Of a stretch of DNA of 64,000 bases, positions 10,229 through 22,562 are shown one piece after another. Position numbers and translations under genes: made by a program. The stretch lies in contig NC_092096.1 of NCBI RefSeq assembly GCF_045679555.1, forward strand, positions 24,865,817 through 24,929,816. Reading direction: 5' to 3'. Each line of letters starts with the position of its first letter. Position 1 is the stretch's first letter. Source of the DNA: Salvelinus alpinus (Eukaryota > Chordata > Actinopteri > Salmoniformes > Salmonidae). Below the pieces are notes generated by a model. The model ran no database searches and was not told where the DNA came from. It was given only the letters and a program-made list of their open reading frames with translations.

Positions 10229-11322
10229 TGTGAGAATGCTATTCATTGACTACAGCTCAGCGTTCAACACCATAGTGCACTCAAAGCTCATCACTAAGCT
10301 AAAGACCCTGGGACTAAATACCTCCCTCTGCAACTGGATCCTGGACTTCCTGATGGGCCACCCCCAGGTGGTAATGGTAGGTAACAACACATCCACCACG
10401 CTGATCCTCAACACGGGGGCCCCTCAGGGGTGTGTCCTCAGACCCCTCCTGTACCCCCTGTTCACTCGTGAATAAACGGGCAGGCATGACTCCAACACCA
10501 TCATTAAGTTTGTTGATGACACAACAGTGGTAGGCCTGATCACAGACAACGATGAGACAGCCTTTAGGGAGGAGATCAGAGACCTGACCGTATGGTGCAA
10601 GGACAATAACCTCTCCCTCAACATGATCAAGACAAAGGAGATGATCATAGACTACAGGAAAAGGAGGGCAAGGCACTAGGCACTCCAACCGCAAGGCACT
10701 ACAGATGGTAGTGCTTATGGCCCAGTACATCACCGGGGCCAAGCTTCCTGCCATCCAGGACCTCTATACCAGGCGGTGTCAGAGGAAGACCCTAAAAATT
10801 GTCAAAGACTCCAGCCACCCTAGTCATAGACTGTTCTCTCTGCTACCTCACGGCAAGCGGTACCGGAGCACCAAGTCCAGGTCCAAGAGGCTTCTAAACA
10901 GCTTCTACCCCCAAACCAGAAGACTCCTGAACAGCTAATCAAATGGCTACCCAGACTATTTTCACCCCCCCCACCTCTTCTATGCTGCTGCTACTCTCTG
11001 TTATTATCTATGCATAGTCACTTTATTAACTCTACCTACATGTACACATTACCTCAATTACCTTGACTAACCAGTGCCCCCTCACATTGACTCTGTACCG
11101 GTACCCCCTGTATATAGCCTCGCTATTGTTATTTTACTGCTGCTCTTTAAATATTAGTTATTCTTATCTCTAACTGTTTTTAAAAACTTTTTTTTTAAAG
11201 GTATTTTCTTAAAACTGCGTTGTTTGGTTTAGGGCTTGTAAGTAAGCATTTCACTGTAAGGTCTACACCTGTTGTATTCAGTGCATGTGACAAATAAAAT
11301 GTTATTTTATTTTATTTTACAT
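10229..11322 (+). mobile_element. LINE reverse transcriptase fragment with 3' end (RSg-1-like)
   Basis: The plus strand encodes RT motifs: [20 protein letters not shown] near 10238, [16 protein letters not shown] near 10414-10460, FVDDTTVVGLI near 10508-10540 (a Y/F-x-DD catalytic box), then WCKDNNLSLNMIKTKE. After KRRAR near 10670 a deletion joins to the C-terminal segment LPAIQDLYTRRCQRKTLKIV and HPSHRLFSLLPHGKRYRS, ending at a stop near 10938. The 3' region to 11322 ends in a TTTTATTTTATTTTA tail. The same 3' end recurs at 46795, 47610, 50205 and 50746. Frames are broken, so it is inactive. Confidence 0.88.
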
Positions 11323-12850
11323 TGTAAATATGGTACTGGAACTGAGCCCGTATTTAGCTTACTTACTTCTCATGTTCTTATTATTTCCTATTTTTATTTC
11401 TTGTGTGTTTTGTTCATATGTTACTTGTAGTACTACATTACATTAATATTTATTACTGCATTGTTGGTTTTAGAGCTTGCAAGAACAGCATTTCGCTGTA
11501 CTTGTGCACGTGACATTAAAACTTGAAACTTAGTTAAAACTGATAACCTCGCACTCAATGGAGGAAGACAGGTTCTTGTCATCAAATGTTGATATAATGT
11601 AGGCAAAAGGGCCCTTATGATGTATCTTGAATAGCATTGTCGCACGAAGGCCAGGGTCTGACGGGAGTCCGGGTGGCAGCAATGTATGGAAGGAAAGGTA
11701 ATTGACTCCTTTACACATTATACATTATGTCATTCAACTTTTGATTGTATATTACATGACGTCATTACAGCATTTTGGGGGGTTCAGTGTATGGAGTAAT
11801 GTCAGTGTGGTAGGAAAAACAAACAAATATGGTTTCTGAGAACCCCCCCCCCCTCCCAAAAAAACTACAAAGCCCCCCTTTCTTTCTGTTCTGAATAGTC
11901 ATATGATCAGTGTGTTTCAAAAGTAGGAACACAAAACAAGGGTGGAGAAATAGAGAAGAGGTCAAATTTAAAAAACTGGCCCTTGAGCGTATATCTTCCT
12001 ATATATATTTTTGTACAGTGCAGTAAATGTGCTTTCTAAGAACTTACTGCCCGCATCCATAAGCTATGCTGATTTTTTAAATTATTATAAAACATTTTTC
12101 CAATCCGATCCACCACCATTCCAGCCAGGTCTCGGAAAATCTCACCACCATTCCAGCCAGGTCTCGGAAAATCTCATTCAGGTCAGAGATGTCTCCTCAA
12201 CCAATCACGTAGTGCAATAACTGGATGGATGTCGGGAGGTGTCTCGGACCAAAATGGCAGTCGAAGGGACAAGATATATGCTTTATATTTACTATTTTGT
12301 TTGTTATCAGATTTGTCAGATAAGTCAGATTTCAAAATTCTAAATAGGTCATCACCTTTGTGCACAAAACATCCATTGAATTATTCAAATAATTTGTAGC
12401 TGATGCCAACATTTTATATTCATCTGTCTGCCATGTTTTTGGATGAGGTCTGCGCTGCTCCCTGTGTGCACTGAGTGCTAGTGTGCATGTGATGTTGGGG
12501 TAAGAACGTAGAAATATACTTGTACATGTATTCCTTAAATGGCTCTGGGACAACAAGCTCTGTTGGTTTTATTTACTTTTATTTTGTATTTGTTTTAAAT
12601 CATGGAATATATTTGTATTCATGCTGGTCTTATCAATAGCATATGTTAGTATAAATATAGTAGTGCTTTATATAGGCCTATTATGCAAATATAATATTCT
12701 TTAATTGTGGTACAACAAAGGTAAACTAATAGAAACAAATATTTAATGTTTTTTATTTGAATTTTCGTTTCATTTTACTTTTATTTTATTCTGTTGGAAA
12801 AGTTTTATTCAGTTGTATTTGTCTTCAAAACTAACATTGTCTTCTTAATA
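11323..12850. other. No gene seen; old LINE tail and a small duplication
   Basis: Around 11440-11525 there is a second, diverged LINE 3' end (GCATTTCGCTGTACTTGTGC). At 12111-12176 a 33-bp unit containing ATTCCAGCCAGGTCTCGGAA is duplicated in tandem. A poly-C run lies at 11845-11857. Nothing else is recognised. Confidence 0.5.
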
Positions 12851-12854
12851 TCAG

Positions 12855-13734
12855 GAATCAAGGTAAGACCCAGATGCAGACTTTAACTAATAACGAGGAG
12901 AGGCAAAATCAATAATCAATCAAGGTATTACTTTTATTAAAAACGTATTATAATAAGGAGGCTGGACGCCCCACCCCCGCAGGTGAGATGGAGTGAGAGC
13001 CCACTGAGTGGAGTTAGCTTCTGGGTTATATACTATCTCAGGATAGGTCGGTATAGGTGCAACCTCAGAGATGACGTACAATGGTTCCAAACACCAAGCC
13101 CACACATCCTGTGCCAGACCTTCGACCCCAAATACAAATAACTTGTTGCTTTGTTCAGTACTAAGAACTTAGGACATTTGTTGTTACTTAGTTTCCACTT
13201 TGAACTAGGGGAGAGAACATTCTCCCACTAGGAGGAGGTGACTGATGCACACTGTGGAGACAAGTGATTGGTTCCCCACTTCCCCAGGAAGTGCAGCTGC
13301 CAACACCAGAGTCCGAAAGGAGACATTCTAATGGCAAGAGTTCAACAGTTCAATCATATAAGCATATTCTGCAGATAAGACATCTTAGTTATCTTTGTTA
13401 CTTAGCTAATTCTGATTTCTCCACCACAATCTTTCCCCAGAAACAGGCTCCAAAACAGAAGAATGTCTCTGTTACTGCTGTGCAGGATATAACCTTTTCT
13501 CTGTCTAGGATCAAGAGGAACCAGTCAGTTTCTGTCATATTCTTGGCTGAGTGCCCAGACATCATCGGTCCCTCTACACACACAGAACAGTTAGAAGAGG
13601 CCTCTCTCAATGCGCACACACACTTTTCTTATCTTATATGAGTTAGTTAACAAAACTATCTCAAGCCCAATGCCTAGGCTTAAAGAAGGATAATTTAGTA
13701 CACAAGCATGAGTAGGGTTTAACAGAAAATGTCC
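12855..13734. other. Unclassified, possibly retroelement-derived
   Basis: It begins with a segment like salmonid LTR-element ends (CAGGAATCAAGGTAAGACCC at about 12852) and runs into the LTR-like block at 13735. A frame of 125 codons at 13264-13641 has no recognisable domain. I cannot define boundaries or a family. Confidence 0.3.
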
Positions 13735-13897
13735 TTTCCCTCACAAGACAAACAGAGAACACAGGTATAAATACACAGGGGATAATGGGGAAGATGGGCG
13801 ACAGCTGGAGGAGGGTAGAGACAACCACAAAGACAGGTGAAACAGATCAGGGTGTGACAGTACCCCCCCCCCCTCCCAAGGGGCGCCACATGTCGTC

Positions 13898-14879
13898 CTA
13901 CCTGGGCGCATACCTGGTTGACCGGGGTGCCGGCGTTGAAGATCCGCGATGAGGCCTGGGTCCAGGATGTCCCTGGCAAGGACCCAGCACCTCTCCTCCA
14001 GACCATAACCCCTGATAGTCCACCAGGTCCTGGAACCCCCTGCCCCGAGGTCGAACCAGATACTCGTAGTGACCGCTGGCCGTGTTGAAGGCAGTATTCC
14101 ACTCGTCCCCTTCCCGTATCTGCACCAGGTGGTAGGCGTTCCGTAGATCCAGCTTGGAAAACCTGGTGGCCCCCTTGAGCGGCTTGAAGGCTGAGGAGAT
14201 GAGTGGTAGCAGGTAGCGGTTCTTCACCATTATGTCGTTAAGACCCCGGTAGTCGATGCATGGATGCAGGGACTTGTCCTTCTTCTCCACAAAGAAGAAC
14301 CCTGCGCCGGCGAGAGAAGAAGAAGAAGAAGGACGGCGATGGAGACCTCCCTAATGTAGGTCTCCATCGCCTTGGTCTCTGGTCCCGACAGAGAGTACAG
14401 TCGTCCTCCGGGCGGAGTCATGCTAGGGAGAAGGTCAATCCCGCAGTCATAACGTCGGTGTGGCGGAGCGAAGTGGGCCGGGCCTTGCTGAACACCTCCC
14501 GGAGGTCCTGGTACTCCATGAGAATGGCGGAGAGGTCCGGGCCACCTTCCGAGCCCCCAGGAAGACATCCCGAGGCAGGTTGTGCTGAATTCAGGCAATG
14601 GGCGTGGCAGAACAGGAGAATCCCAATACAGGAGAATCTGAGAGGACTTGATGAGCAGGAACTGGATAGCCTCACTGTGGTTCCCTGACACACGTAGTTG
14701 ATGGGAGTGGTGTTGTGGGTGACTCGGCCTATAGAGCGCCCGTCCAGCGCTCTAACATCCATGGGAATGGAGAGGGGCTGAGTGGGGATGTTCAGCTCGG
14801 ACGCCAGCGTGGCATCTAAAAAGCTCTCGTCGGTCCAAGAGTCAATGAGACCCGGAGAGATTTGGACTGGTCTCCCCAC
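13898..14879 (-). pseudogene. gypsy protease-reverse transcriptase pseudogene
   Basis: The protease region has LIDSWTDESFLDATLASEL near 14800-14850. The catalytic triad expected as D-S/T-G reads DSW, so the protease is dead. RT N-terminal motifs follow: [12 protein letters not shown] near 14235-14270, [20 protein letters not shown] near 14115-14175, and [16 protein letters not shown] near 14050-14100. The YxDD box is missing because the copy is deleted downstream. Frameshifts split it into overlapping frames, and a GAAGAAGAAG expansion sits at about 14309-14330. Confidence 0.85.
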
Positions 14880-14955
14880 AGCAGAATGGCATGAAAAGGG
14901 GTTCGATTAAGGGAAGCATGAACAACCTCCATATGGCCCACCAGAATACTCGCTC

Positions 14956-15595
14956 CTACCGGTGAGCCTGGTTTTTTAAAGGACAAGAGGACACAAAATG
15001 AACAAGAATCCGGCAATACAGACAACTCTTCGCGTCGATCTTGTATTGCCGTTCCACTGGCGACAGCCCAGCTCTGTCTAGTGGCATAGGCTCAGGAAAC
15101 GGTGACTTGGCCATCTTCGGGGGCCCTCGGGGCAGGTTGGGAAGCCTCGGGATCTCTCGGTAACAAGACCGTCGGGAGATTCCGGGATGACTCGGAGGCA
15201 AGGTGGGATCCCTGGGCGTGTGAGCCAAATCCAATTTCCTCTCCCTCCATTCTTCCCATAATTGGCCATCGATACGGATGGTCAAATCGATGAGGGAATC
15301 GAGCTCTGTAGGTAACTCCCGGGCTGCAACCTCATCCTTGACATCCTCCGAGATGCCGTGCAGGAATATATCGAACAGTGCCTCTTGGTTCCAAGCACTC
15401 TCCGCTGCCAACGTGTGGAAATCACTGCAGGAGTCCTGCCGACAGCTGGATTAGCTTCCAGGCGTCCTCTTTCCTGGAGAACGGGGCATCAAAAACCTTC
15501 CTCACTTCTCCCACGAACCCCTCCAGTCAAGCGCATATGGCCGGCTGTTGTTCTCACACGGCAGTAGCCCAGGTGAGAGCACTACCGGACAAAGC
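14956..15595 (-). pseudogene. gypsy gag pseudogene
   Basis: Gag-like capsid segments include SGSALTWATAV near 15560-15590, FVGEVRKVFDAPFS near 15500, and ESAWNQEALFDIFLHGIS from 15405. A CCHC zinc knuckle with spacing C-x2-C-x4-H-x4-C (CLYCRILVHFVSSC) lies near 14975-15016. Stops and at least one frameshift (near 15430-15440) break the frame. The product would be the structural particle protein of the retrotransposon. Confidence 0.82.
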
Positions 15596-15599
15596 CTTC

Positions 15600-16110
15600 A
15601 GCTTTGATATGTGCCAGAGAAGGACAGTGTACCGTCTAGCCATACTCCCACGTACTTGTATCAAGCTCTAAACCATCAGAGGTAGTAAACACACCTGTGG
15701 GGAGAGGGGCATTCTTCTTACTGAACCACATTACCTTAGTTTTGGAGGTGTTCAGGGTTGAGAAAGCTTGTTGGACACTAAGAAAGCTTTGTTGTAGAGC
15801 GTTTAACATAAAATCAGGGGAGGGGCCAGCTTAGTATAAGACTGTATCATCTGCATATAAATGGCTGAGAGAGCTTCCTACTACATGAGCTATGTTGTTG
15901 ATGTAAATTGAGAAGAGCGTGGGGCCTAGGATCGAGGCTTTTACACTGTACTCTTTGAGAGAGCAAACCATGCCAAAGACCCCTCAGAGACACCAATACT
16001 CCTTAGCCGGCCCACAAGAATGGAACGGTCTACCATATCAAAAGGCCAAGTCAATAAAAATAGCAGCACAACATTGCTTAAAGATCTTACAATCCAATCC
16101 CACACTCACT
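15600..16110 (-). mobile_element. LINE reverse transcriptase fragment
   Basis: Minus-strand translation gives VDRSILVGRLRSIGVSEG near 15990-16035, then ILGPTLFSIYINNIAHVVG near 15890-15935 and SLSHLYADDTVLY near 15838-15877, with the YADD catalytic box, followed by LSVQQAFSTLNTSKTKVMWF near 15725-15790. A deletion lies between the first two segments. It belongs to a different LINE lineage from the one at 10229. Confidence 0.82.
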
Positions 16111-16140
16111 CACATCCCTGGCTGGAACTGTTGTCTACAC

Positions 16141-16783
16141 CAGCGTTTTCCAACCCTGGTCCTCCTGTACCCCCAACAGCCCAATCCTGGTCCTCCATTA
16201 CCACCAACAGCCCAACCCTGGTCCTTCATTACCACCAACAGGCCAACCCTGTTCCTCCAGTACCCCCAACATCCCAACCCTGGTCCTCCATTACCCCCAA
16301 CAGCCCAACCCTGGTCCTCCAGTACCCCCAACATCCCAACCCTGGTCCTCCATTACCACCAACAGGCCAACCCTGGTCCTCCATTACCCCCAACAGCCCA
16401 ACCCTGGTCCTCCATTACCCCCAACAGCCCAACCCTTGTACTCCAGTATCCCCAACAGCCCAAACCTGGTCCTCCAGTAACCCCAACAGCCCAACCCTGG
16501 TCCTCCAGTACCCCCAACAGCCCAACCCTTGTCCTCCAGTACCCCCAACATCACAACCCTTGTCCTCCAGTACCCCCAACAGCCCAAACCTGGTCCTCCG
16601 GTACCCCCGACAGTACACAGTCTTGTTGTCGACAGTACACAGTCTTGTTGACCAACACACCTCATTTCAAATTATTGAGGGCTTGATGATTAGTTGATAC
16701 ATTGAATCAGGTGTGCTTGTCAAGGGTTCCAATAACAATGTGTACTGTTGGGGGTACTGCAGGACCAGGGTTGGGAAACACTG
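16141..16783. mobile_element. hAT-type MITE, left arm expanded into a minisatellite
   Basis: Termini CAGCGTTTTCCAACCCTGG (from 16141) and its inverted partner CCAGGGTTGGGAAACACTG (to 16783) are flanked by an identical 8-bp target duplication GTCTACAC (16133-16140 and 16784-16791). An 8-bp duplication with CAGNG-type ends is the hAT pattern. The right arm keeps the ordinary single-copy palindrome order (GTACTGTTGGGGGTACTGCA). The left arm contains 15 tandem 31-bp units (16153-16617). There is no transposase. Confidence 0.9.
16153..16617. repeat. 31-bp minisatellite, 15 copies
   Basis: Unit AACCCTGGTCCTCCAGTACC plus CCCAACAGCCC, with variants CATTACC, TTGT and CATCCC. It is a tandem expansion of the MITE's left terminal region. 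Because 31 is not a multiple of three, the unit cycles through all frames, which explains several overlapping open frames here. Confidence 0.95.
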
Positions 16784-16791
16784 GTCTACAC

Positions 16792-17831
<1,040 letters not shown>

Positions 17832-18218
17832 AAAATGACTGTTTGTGCACGGACAGACACCTGTCATCTAATAACACATTATATCTTTCTCCATATCCCC
17901 TATTCTCCACTCCTGTAAGACTGTCTCTCTCTCTTTCTCTCTCTCTCCTTCTCTCTCTTTCTCCAGACTTACAAATGACAGCCTTGATCATAAAAATAAC
18001 CCTGTGATGCTGAACTGTCTGCGTCTGGGACGGAAGAGCAGCTGGGGAGTTTTTGCTGACACATGGTCCAAAATGCATGGGCCTAGGAACTAGGCCACTT
18101 TGACTGTGTTAATCGAAGTTTCAGAGGCTGAGCCACCACTCTACAGCACCTCCATTATTCATACTATAAAACACAATTACCCTGCTGTAACCCCTAACAC
18201 ACCTGGACAAATACACTA

Positions 18219-18800
18219 CCGTTCAAAAGTTTGGGGTCACTTAGAAAGTTCATTGTTTTTGAAAGAAAAGCATTTTTTCCCCCTTTAAAATAACATCAAA
18301 TTGATCAGAAATAGATTGTAGACATTGTTAATGTTGTAAATGACTATTCTAGCTGGAAACGTCAGATTTTTTATGGAATATCTACATAGGCGTACAGAGG
18401 CCCATTATCAGCAACTATCAATCCTGTGTTCCAATGGCACATTGTGTTAGCTAATCCAAGTTTATAATTTTAAAAGGCTAATTGATCATTAGAAAACCCT
18501 TTTGCAATTATGTTAACACAGCTGAAAACTGTTGTTCTGATTAAAGAAGCAATAAAACTGGCCTTCTTTAGACTAGTTGAATATCTGGAGCATCAGCATT
18601 TGTGGGTTCGATTACAGGCTCAAAATGGCCAGAAACAAAGACCTTTCTTCTGAAACTCGTCAGTCTATTCTTGTTCTGAGAAATGAAGGCTTCTCCATGC
18701 GAGAAATTGCCAAGAAACTGAAGATCTCGTACAATGCTGTGTACTACTCCCTTCACAGAGTAGAGCGAACTGGCTGTCATTCTCATAGAAAGAAAGTCTA
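18219..18800 (+). mobile_element. Tc1-like transposon, 5' half only
   Basis: It starts CACTACCGTTCAAAAGTTTG after TA, the end of a common fish Tc1 family. The interior encodes the first helix-turn-helix of transposase (ATG at 18625-18627): MARNKDLSSETRQSILVLRN, then EGFSMREIAKKLKISYNAVY. The frame stops at 18801 after RKKV, which already belongs to the following repeat. The catalytic domain and right end are lost. Confidence 0.85.
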
Positions 18801-19035
18801 AGAAGTGGTAGAGCTGTTCTATGTGCACCATTTTTATGCTTCCTGTTCTTAAGTTTTGTTTTTAGCGTCTTTTACTGTCAGTTTTGTACACCAGCTGAAA
18901 ATACAATATTTTTGCTCATGGAAAATATATTTCACAGAGACTTAGATGATAAAATTATTCTCTACACTGAAACTGAAATGGGGCGTACTATTAGAATTTT
19001 AGCAACCAGGAAATGGCGGAGCGATTTCTGCATAT
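18783..19035 (+). repeat. Dispersed repeat, copy 1
   Basis: Shares a colinear block with 25985-26260: ATTCTCATxGAAAGxAAGTCTAAGAAG at the start, then TTTTATGCTT/TTTCTATGCTT, CACCAGCT, ACAATATTTTT, ATATATTTCACAG and GGAAATGGxGGAGCGA at the end. It is fused to the truncated Tc1 element. Family unknown to me. Confidence 0.7.
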
Positions 19036-19560
19036 TAAATCAACCACCATCTGAGTTGTCTCCTTATGCATTATAAACACACATGAAATCATTACAACAG
19101 GAAGTTAATGTAATGTCACCAACACCTGCTTTCTGAGTTCACATAAGTTCTTGTGCCTGACGCCTCATGTCCACCAGATGCATCAAACTCTTTGCATTTC
19201 AGCGGAAGTTGTTCATTTTTAAAGGAGCCGTCCGCAGCGCTACATTGGGGGTGCCGCACTAAGCTGCGGTGCGTTCTGTGTACTGCATGCCTTCAATATT
19301 TTCAACTCGTGCGTTGCTTTACCGTGAGGTGGTACAAACAGAAGTACACACAGACTCCAACTAGCTAGCTTTTAGCGAGTTGAAAAGCAAAGCACATGTG
19401 CGTCAAGTACAGAAAATTTGGGCTAGACATCCGGGCAAAACAAAACGCAGAAGCACCTGAGGGACATCAGGTATGATTTGTGGTTCAGCTCTGTTGCGGC
19501 ATATCACATAACTTCGTACCCAGGTGTAACGGATGTGAAATGGCTAGCTAGTTAGCGGTG
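19036..19560. other. No gene seen
   Basis: No gene, RNA or repeat recognised. Confidence 0.5.
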
Positions 19561-19589
19561 GTGCGCGCTAATAGCGTTTCAATCGGTTA

Positions 19590-19750
19590 CGTCACTCGCT
19601 TTGAGACCTTGAAGTAGTGGTTCCCCTTGCTCTGCAAGGGCCGCGGCCTTTGTGGAGCGATGGGTAACGATGCTTCGTGGGTAACTGTTGTAGATGTGTG
19701 CAGAGGGTCCCTGGTTTGCGCCCGTGTCGGGGCGAGTGGATGGTCTAAAG
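19590..19750 (+). mobile_element. SINE-like dispersed repeat
   Basis: The segment from TTGAGACCTTGAAGTAGTGG through TGGAGCGATGGGTAACGATG to GTCCCTGGTTTGCGCCCG matches a widespread salmonid repeat I recall. The GGTTTGCGCCC block resembles a tRNA B box (GGTTCGNNNCC). Whether it is a true SINE is an inference. Confidence 0.5.
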
Positions 19751-19826
19751 TTAAACTGTTACACAGGCTCAATTGCTACTCCATAGGTTAAACAGAGAGA
19801 GAGAGCCAGCTGGTGGACAAGCTTAC

Positions 19827-20173
19827 ATATGGGCAATAATTCCATGGTAACGGAATTACGCTGAGACTCACTTTAAAATGTATACCAAACAAATCATATT
19901 GATTTCAAAGTTTAACAAACCATACAACTCTATGTACAAGGACTAGTTTTGACAATTTCCACTGAGAATTTGACAAAACACATTTACTGGAAGAAATGTT
20001 TGGTAACAGAATAATACTTTTTTATGTTCTGTGTAAATTGTTCAAAGTCGTCATTGTGCAGAGTTGTATGGTTTGTTAAACTTTGAAATCCATGCTTTTT
20101 GTTTGGCATACTACATTCTAAAGTGAAAGGTCAGAGTCTCAGGGTATTTCAGTTACATGGAATTACCCATATC
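19827..20173. mobile_element. Long foldback element (inverted repeat, arms about 115 bp)
   Basis: The left arm starts ATATGGGCAATAATTCCATG and includes TTTCAAAGTTTAACAAACCA; the right arm is its complement, ending ATGGAATTACCCATAT. The shared core CAAAGTTTAACAAACCATAC is perfect in both arms. The spacer of about 110 bases has no gene. It looks like a non-autonomous DNA transposon of foldback type. No target duplication was established. Confidence 0.75.
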
Positions 20174-20275
20174 CCGCAAAGACAAGACAAATGAAAAGAT
20201 CCTTTGCAAAATAGGTTAGTAGTTGTACACGCCTTTCTCCCATAGGCTTGGATGGAGTTGAACAGCAGGCCCAAG

Positions 20276-20395
20276 CACAATTATCCTCGTACGAACCATC
20301 TTGATCTTGCGAGTTTACATTCTGTTTTGCTATCCTTGTAGTAAGCTCACGAGATCAGGATGGTTTGTACAAGGCTATACTACAATAGGCTTTCT
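20276..20395. mobile_element. Short foldback element
   Basis: The left arm TCGTACGAACCATCTTGATC and the right arm GATCAGGATGGTTTGTACAA are imperfect inverted copies around 50 bases of spacer. Confidence 0.6.
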
Positions 20396-20499
20396 GAGGC
20401 ACAATGGGTTAACGGGACCCATCTGCGTTTCATCAATCAATTAAATGTGCTGGTTAACTCATGACCATTAGCTTCAATAACAGATGTTGCCCATCTGTA

Positions 20500-20552
20500 C
20501 GTGAAGGGATAAGAGCGTCTGCTAAATGACTTAAATGTATGTAAATGTAAGG
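20500..20552 (+). mobile_element. SINE tail remnant
   Basis: GGGATAAGAGCGTCTGCTAA followed by ATGACTTAAATG, the 3' tail shared by many salmonid tRNA-derived SINEs, also seen at about 3780-3825. Confidence 0.7.
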
Positions 20553-20559
20553 GGACCAT

Positions 20560-21475
20560 AGCCCCATTGAATTAAAAGACAATGGAATCATTTGAGAACA
20601 AAGATGATTGAAAACAAAACACAAGAGTGGTAGTGATTCAATATTATTACCTTCTTTATTGGATACCAGTGTTACCTCTTATTTGGATGCAATGATTTTC
20701 TTGGCATAGTCCAGGTGGCACATAAAACACATTTCAGTCCTTAATTTTGACTTCCTGTATTCAAACATGCTCAGGCAGGGCACCCTCGCCAAAAACAGCA
20801 TTGAGCTGACGTAATGTGATTGACACGAGGGTTGAATATACATTAACAGCTTAATAATGTAAAAACCTCACAGCTTTTTTCCTTTCCAAAGTAATTTTCA
20901 AAAACTAATTCAAGGCAAGGCAAAGCAAAGAAAACACATTTATATCTATTGTCCAAATGAACCTGGTAATGGCATACACTTAAAACACATCTAAATATAC
21001 GTAGGAAAGATTCAGAAGTACCACTGTGCAGAAGGCCTCGTTAACTAGATGTCATCTTATTCATGACACAGTAAGTAGGATTCGCTCACACACGCTCACA
21101 CACACTGTGTAGCTGAGAACGTCACATTGTGTTTGTTACGTCACAATTCAACCCCAGAGTAGGCTAATATAGACTGGGTACCGGTATTTTTAGCTAACAC
21201 TCCACTCCTTGCCACTTCTGTCATTTGGCAAATGACTGGTACCCATACTAAGGCTAAAAGGGATTGCCAGCAAAACCGATATTGAGGTACAATTTGCGCT
21301 ATTTCTTTTTGGGCATAATCAACCCAATATGGCGCTTCACAAAATAATGGACAGAATGAGTTTGAAAGTCAGAACCCCAAAACACATACAGAGTCACAGT
21401 CATGCTTACTGCAAATGACACAGTAAAATATTTCTCATTCACAATACTGGGCAGAGGAACCAGATGGTGAGATAA
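20560..21475. other. No gene seen
   Basis: AT-rich DNA with nothing recognised. Confidence 0.5.
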
Positions 21476-21628
21476 CACTTTATTTGGATAACATGTCAAC
21501 TAACTATCTACTAAGCCTTACCCTAGCCCTAACCTTTACCCTAACCTTAGCAATCAGTTGCTTTTCAACAGATAGTTTGTTGATAGTAAGATCTACAGAT
21601 GGACTATCCAGACTATCCAAATAAAGTG
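21476..21628. mobile_element. MITE with perfect 15-bp ends and telomere-like core
   Basis: Ends CACTTTATTTGGATA (21476-21490) and TATCCAAATAAAGTG (21614-21628) are perfect inverted repeats. The core has CCTTACCCTAGCCCTAACCT, a degenerate CCCTAA-like run. No coding capacity. Confidence 0.8.
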
Positions 21629-21879
21629 GGCCCAAAGGTGCAAATACGTGTCATCAATTTAATCGCATTCGTTTAAAAAAATGATCAACAGTTCAATTCC
21701 TGGTTGGAAGAGAGCACAAGTTTGCATCAGGACTGGCAATGAAGAGAGTTTAAACAGGTTTGGTTAATCATTAACTGACTTGGTCCAACAACAACCAGCT
21801 TAATATAAAACTCTGGACTTGTTTCCTTAGTCAACAGGTTTTCCAATAGAGGTCAAGGGGGTCATTTTGACTTGGTACC

Positions 21880-21985
21880 GTCAGAAATGGTACCCTATTC
21901 CCGATGTAGTGCACCCTATGGGTGATGGTCATAAGTAATACACTACATAGGGATTAGGGTGCCATTTCAGATGCACCCTTGAAAT
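21880..21985. repeat. Palindromic salmonid short repeat
   Basis: GGTACCCTATTCCCGATGTA faces TACATAGGGATTAGGGTGCC around a short centre. Related to 54060-54172 and to 1820-1895. Confidence 0.7.
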
Positions 21986-22562
21986 ACTTCAAACATTTAA
22001 ATGGCTCAAATAATTCATGCTACTGTATTACCACCTCCCTACATCCTTCTCTCTACTGTAGTACTATATTATTCTATGATATCGCAAATCAGTTTCAAAA
22101 GGGGGACAAGGGAAAATGTAATTTTAAAAATAGCATACAGTAATGTCTAGCATTCCCATTTGCCTTGGTGAATTCTGAAGGCACAAACACCTTTCATTAT
22201 ACAGTAGATATGAGGAATAGGTCATGGGGTTGAAGAAACCTCATAATTCACATGATCTGTTCTGTACCTGTAGGTTGTCCAAACGTTGTTTAAATGTTGT
22301 TTCAGTGTTGGTGCTAGACTCCATGCATGATCCATGCGGACCTAGACTGGCCCATGACATGATATGGTACTGGTCACATTTGGACAACCAAAATATCAAT
22401 GACAGTAACAACATTTAAACGTATCATACCAACATTCAAGACAGGAGTTCATGTAAAACCAAAAGGGCTGTCTCAACTGTTTGGTGATGATGACAGAAGG
22501 ACAGAAGAACTAGCACCTACTACACATCATATGTTCATTCCCTTGTATGTGTATACGGATCA

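Larger units (their letters stand above)
13735..15597 (-). mobile_element. Ty3/gypsy retrotransposon, internally deleted
   Basis: On the minus strand, in order: gag (15595 to about 14956), protease (about 14880 to 14690), the N-terminal half of reverse transcriptase (about 14500 to 13898), then a polypurine tract (GGGAGGGGGGGGGG, about 13862-13882) and a 3' LTR beginning TGTCACACCC at 13859 and truncated near 13735. The C-terminal half of RT, RNase H and integrase are deleted. The 5' LTR is absent, and the gag end abuts a LINE fragment at about 15600. Confidence 0.85.

Noticed and set aside
13264-13641. 125-codon frame
   Set aside because: No domain, no splice context, no repeat-independent support; lies in probable retroelement-derived DNA.
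15919-16697. Proline-rich frames of 225-255 codons
   Set aside because: They run over the 31-bp MITE-derived array; the frame cycles through all phases and matches no protein family.
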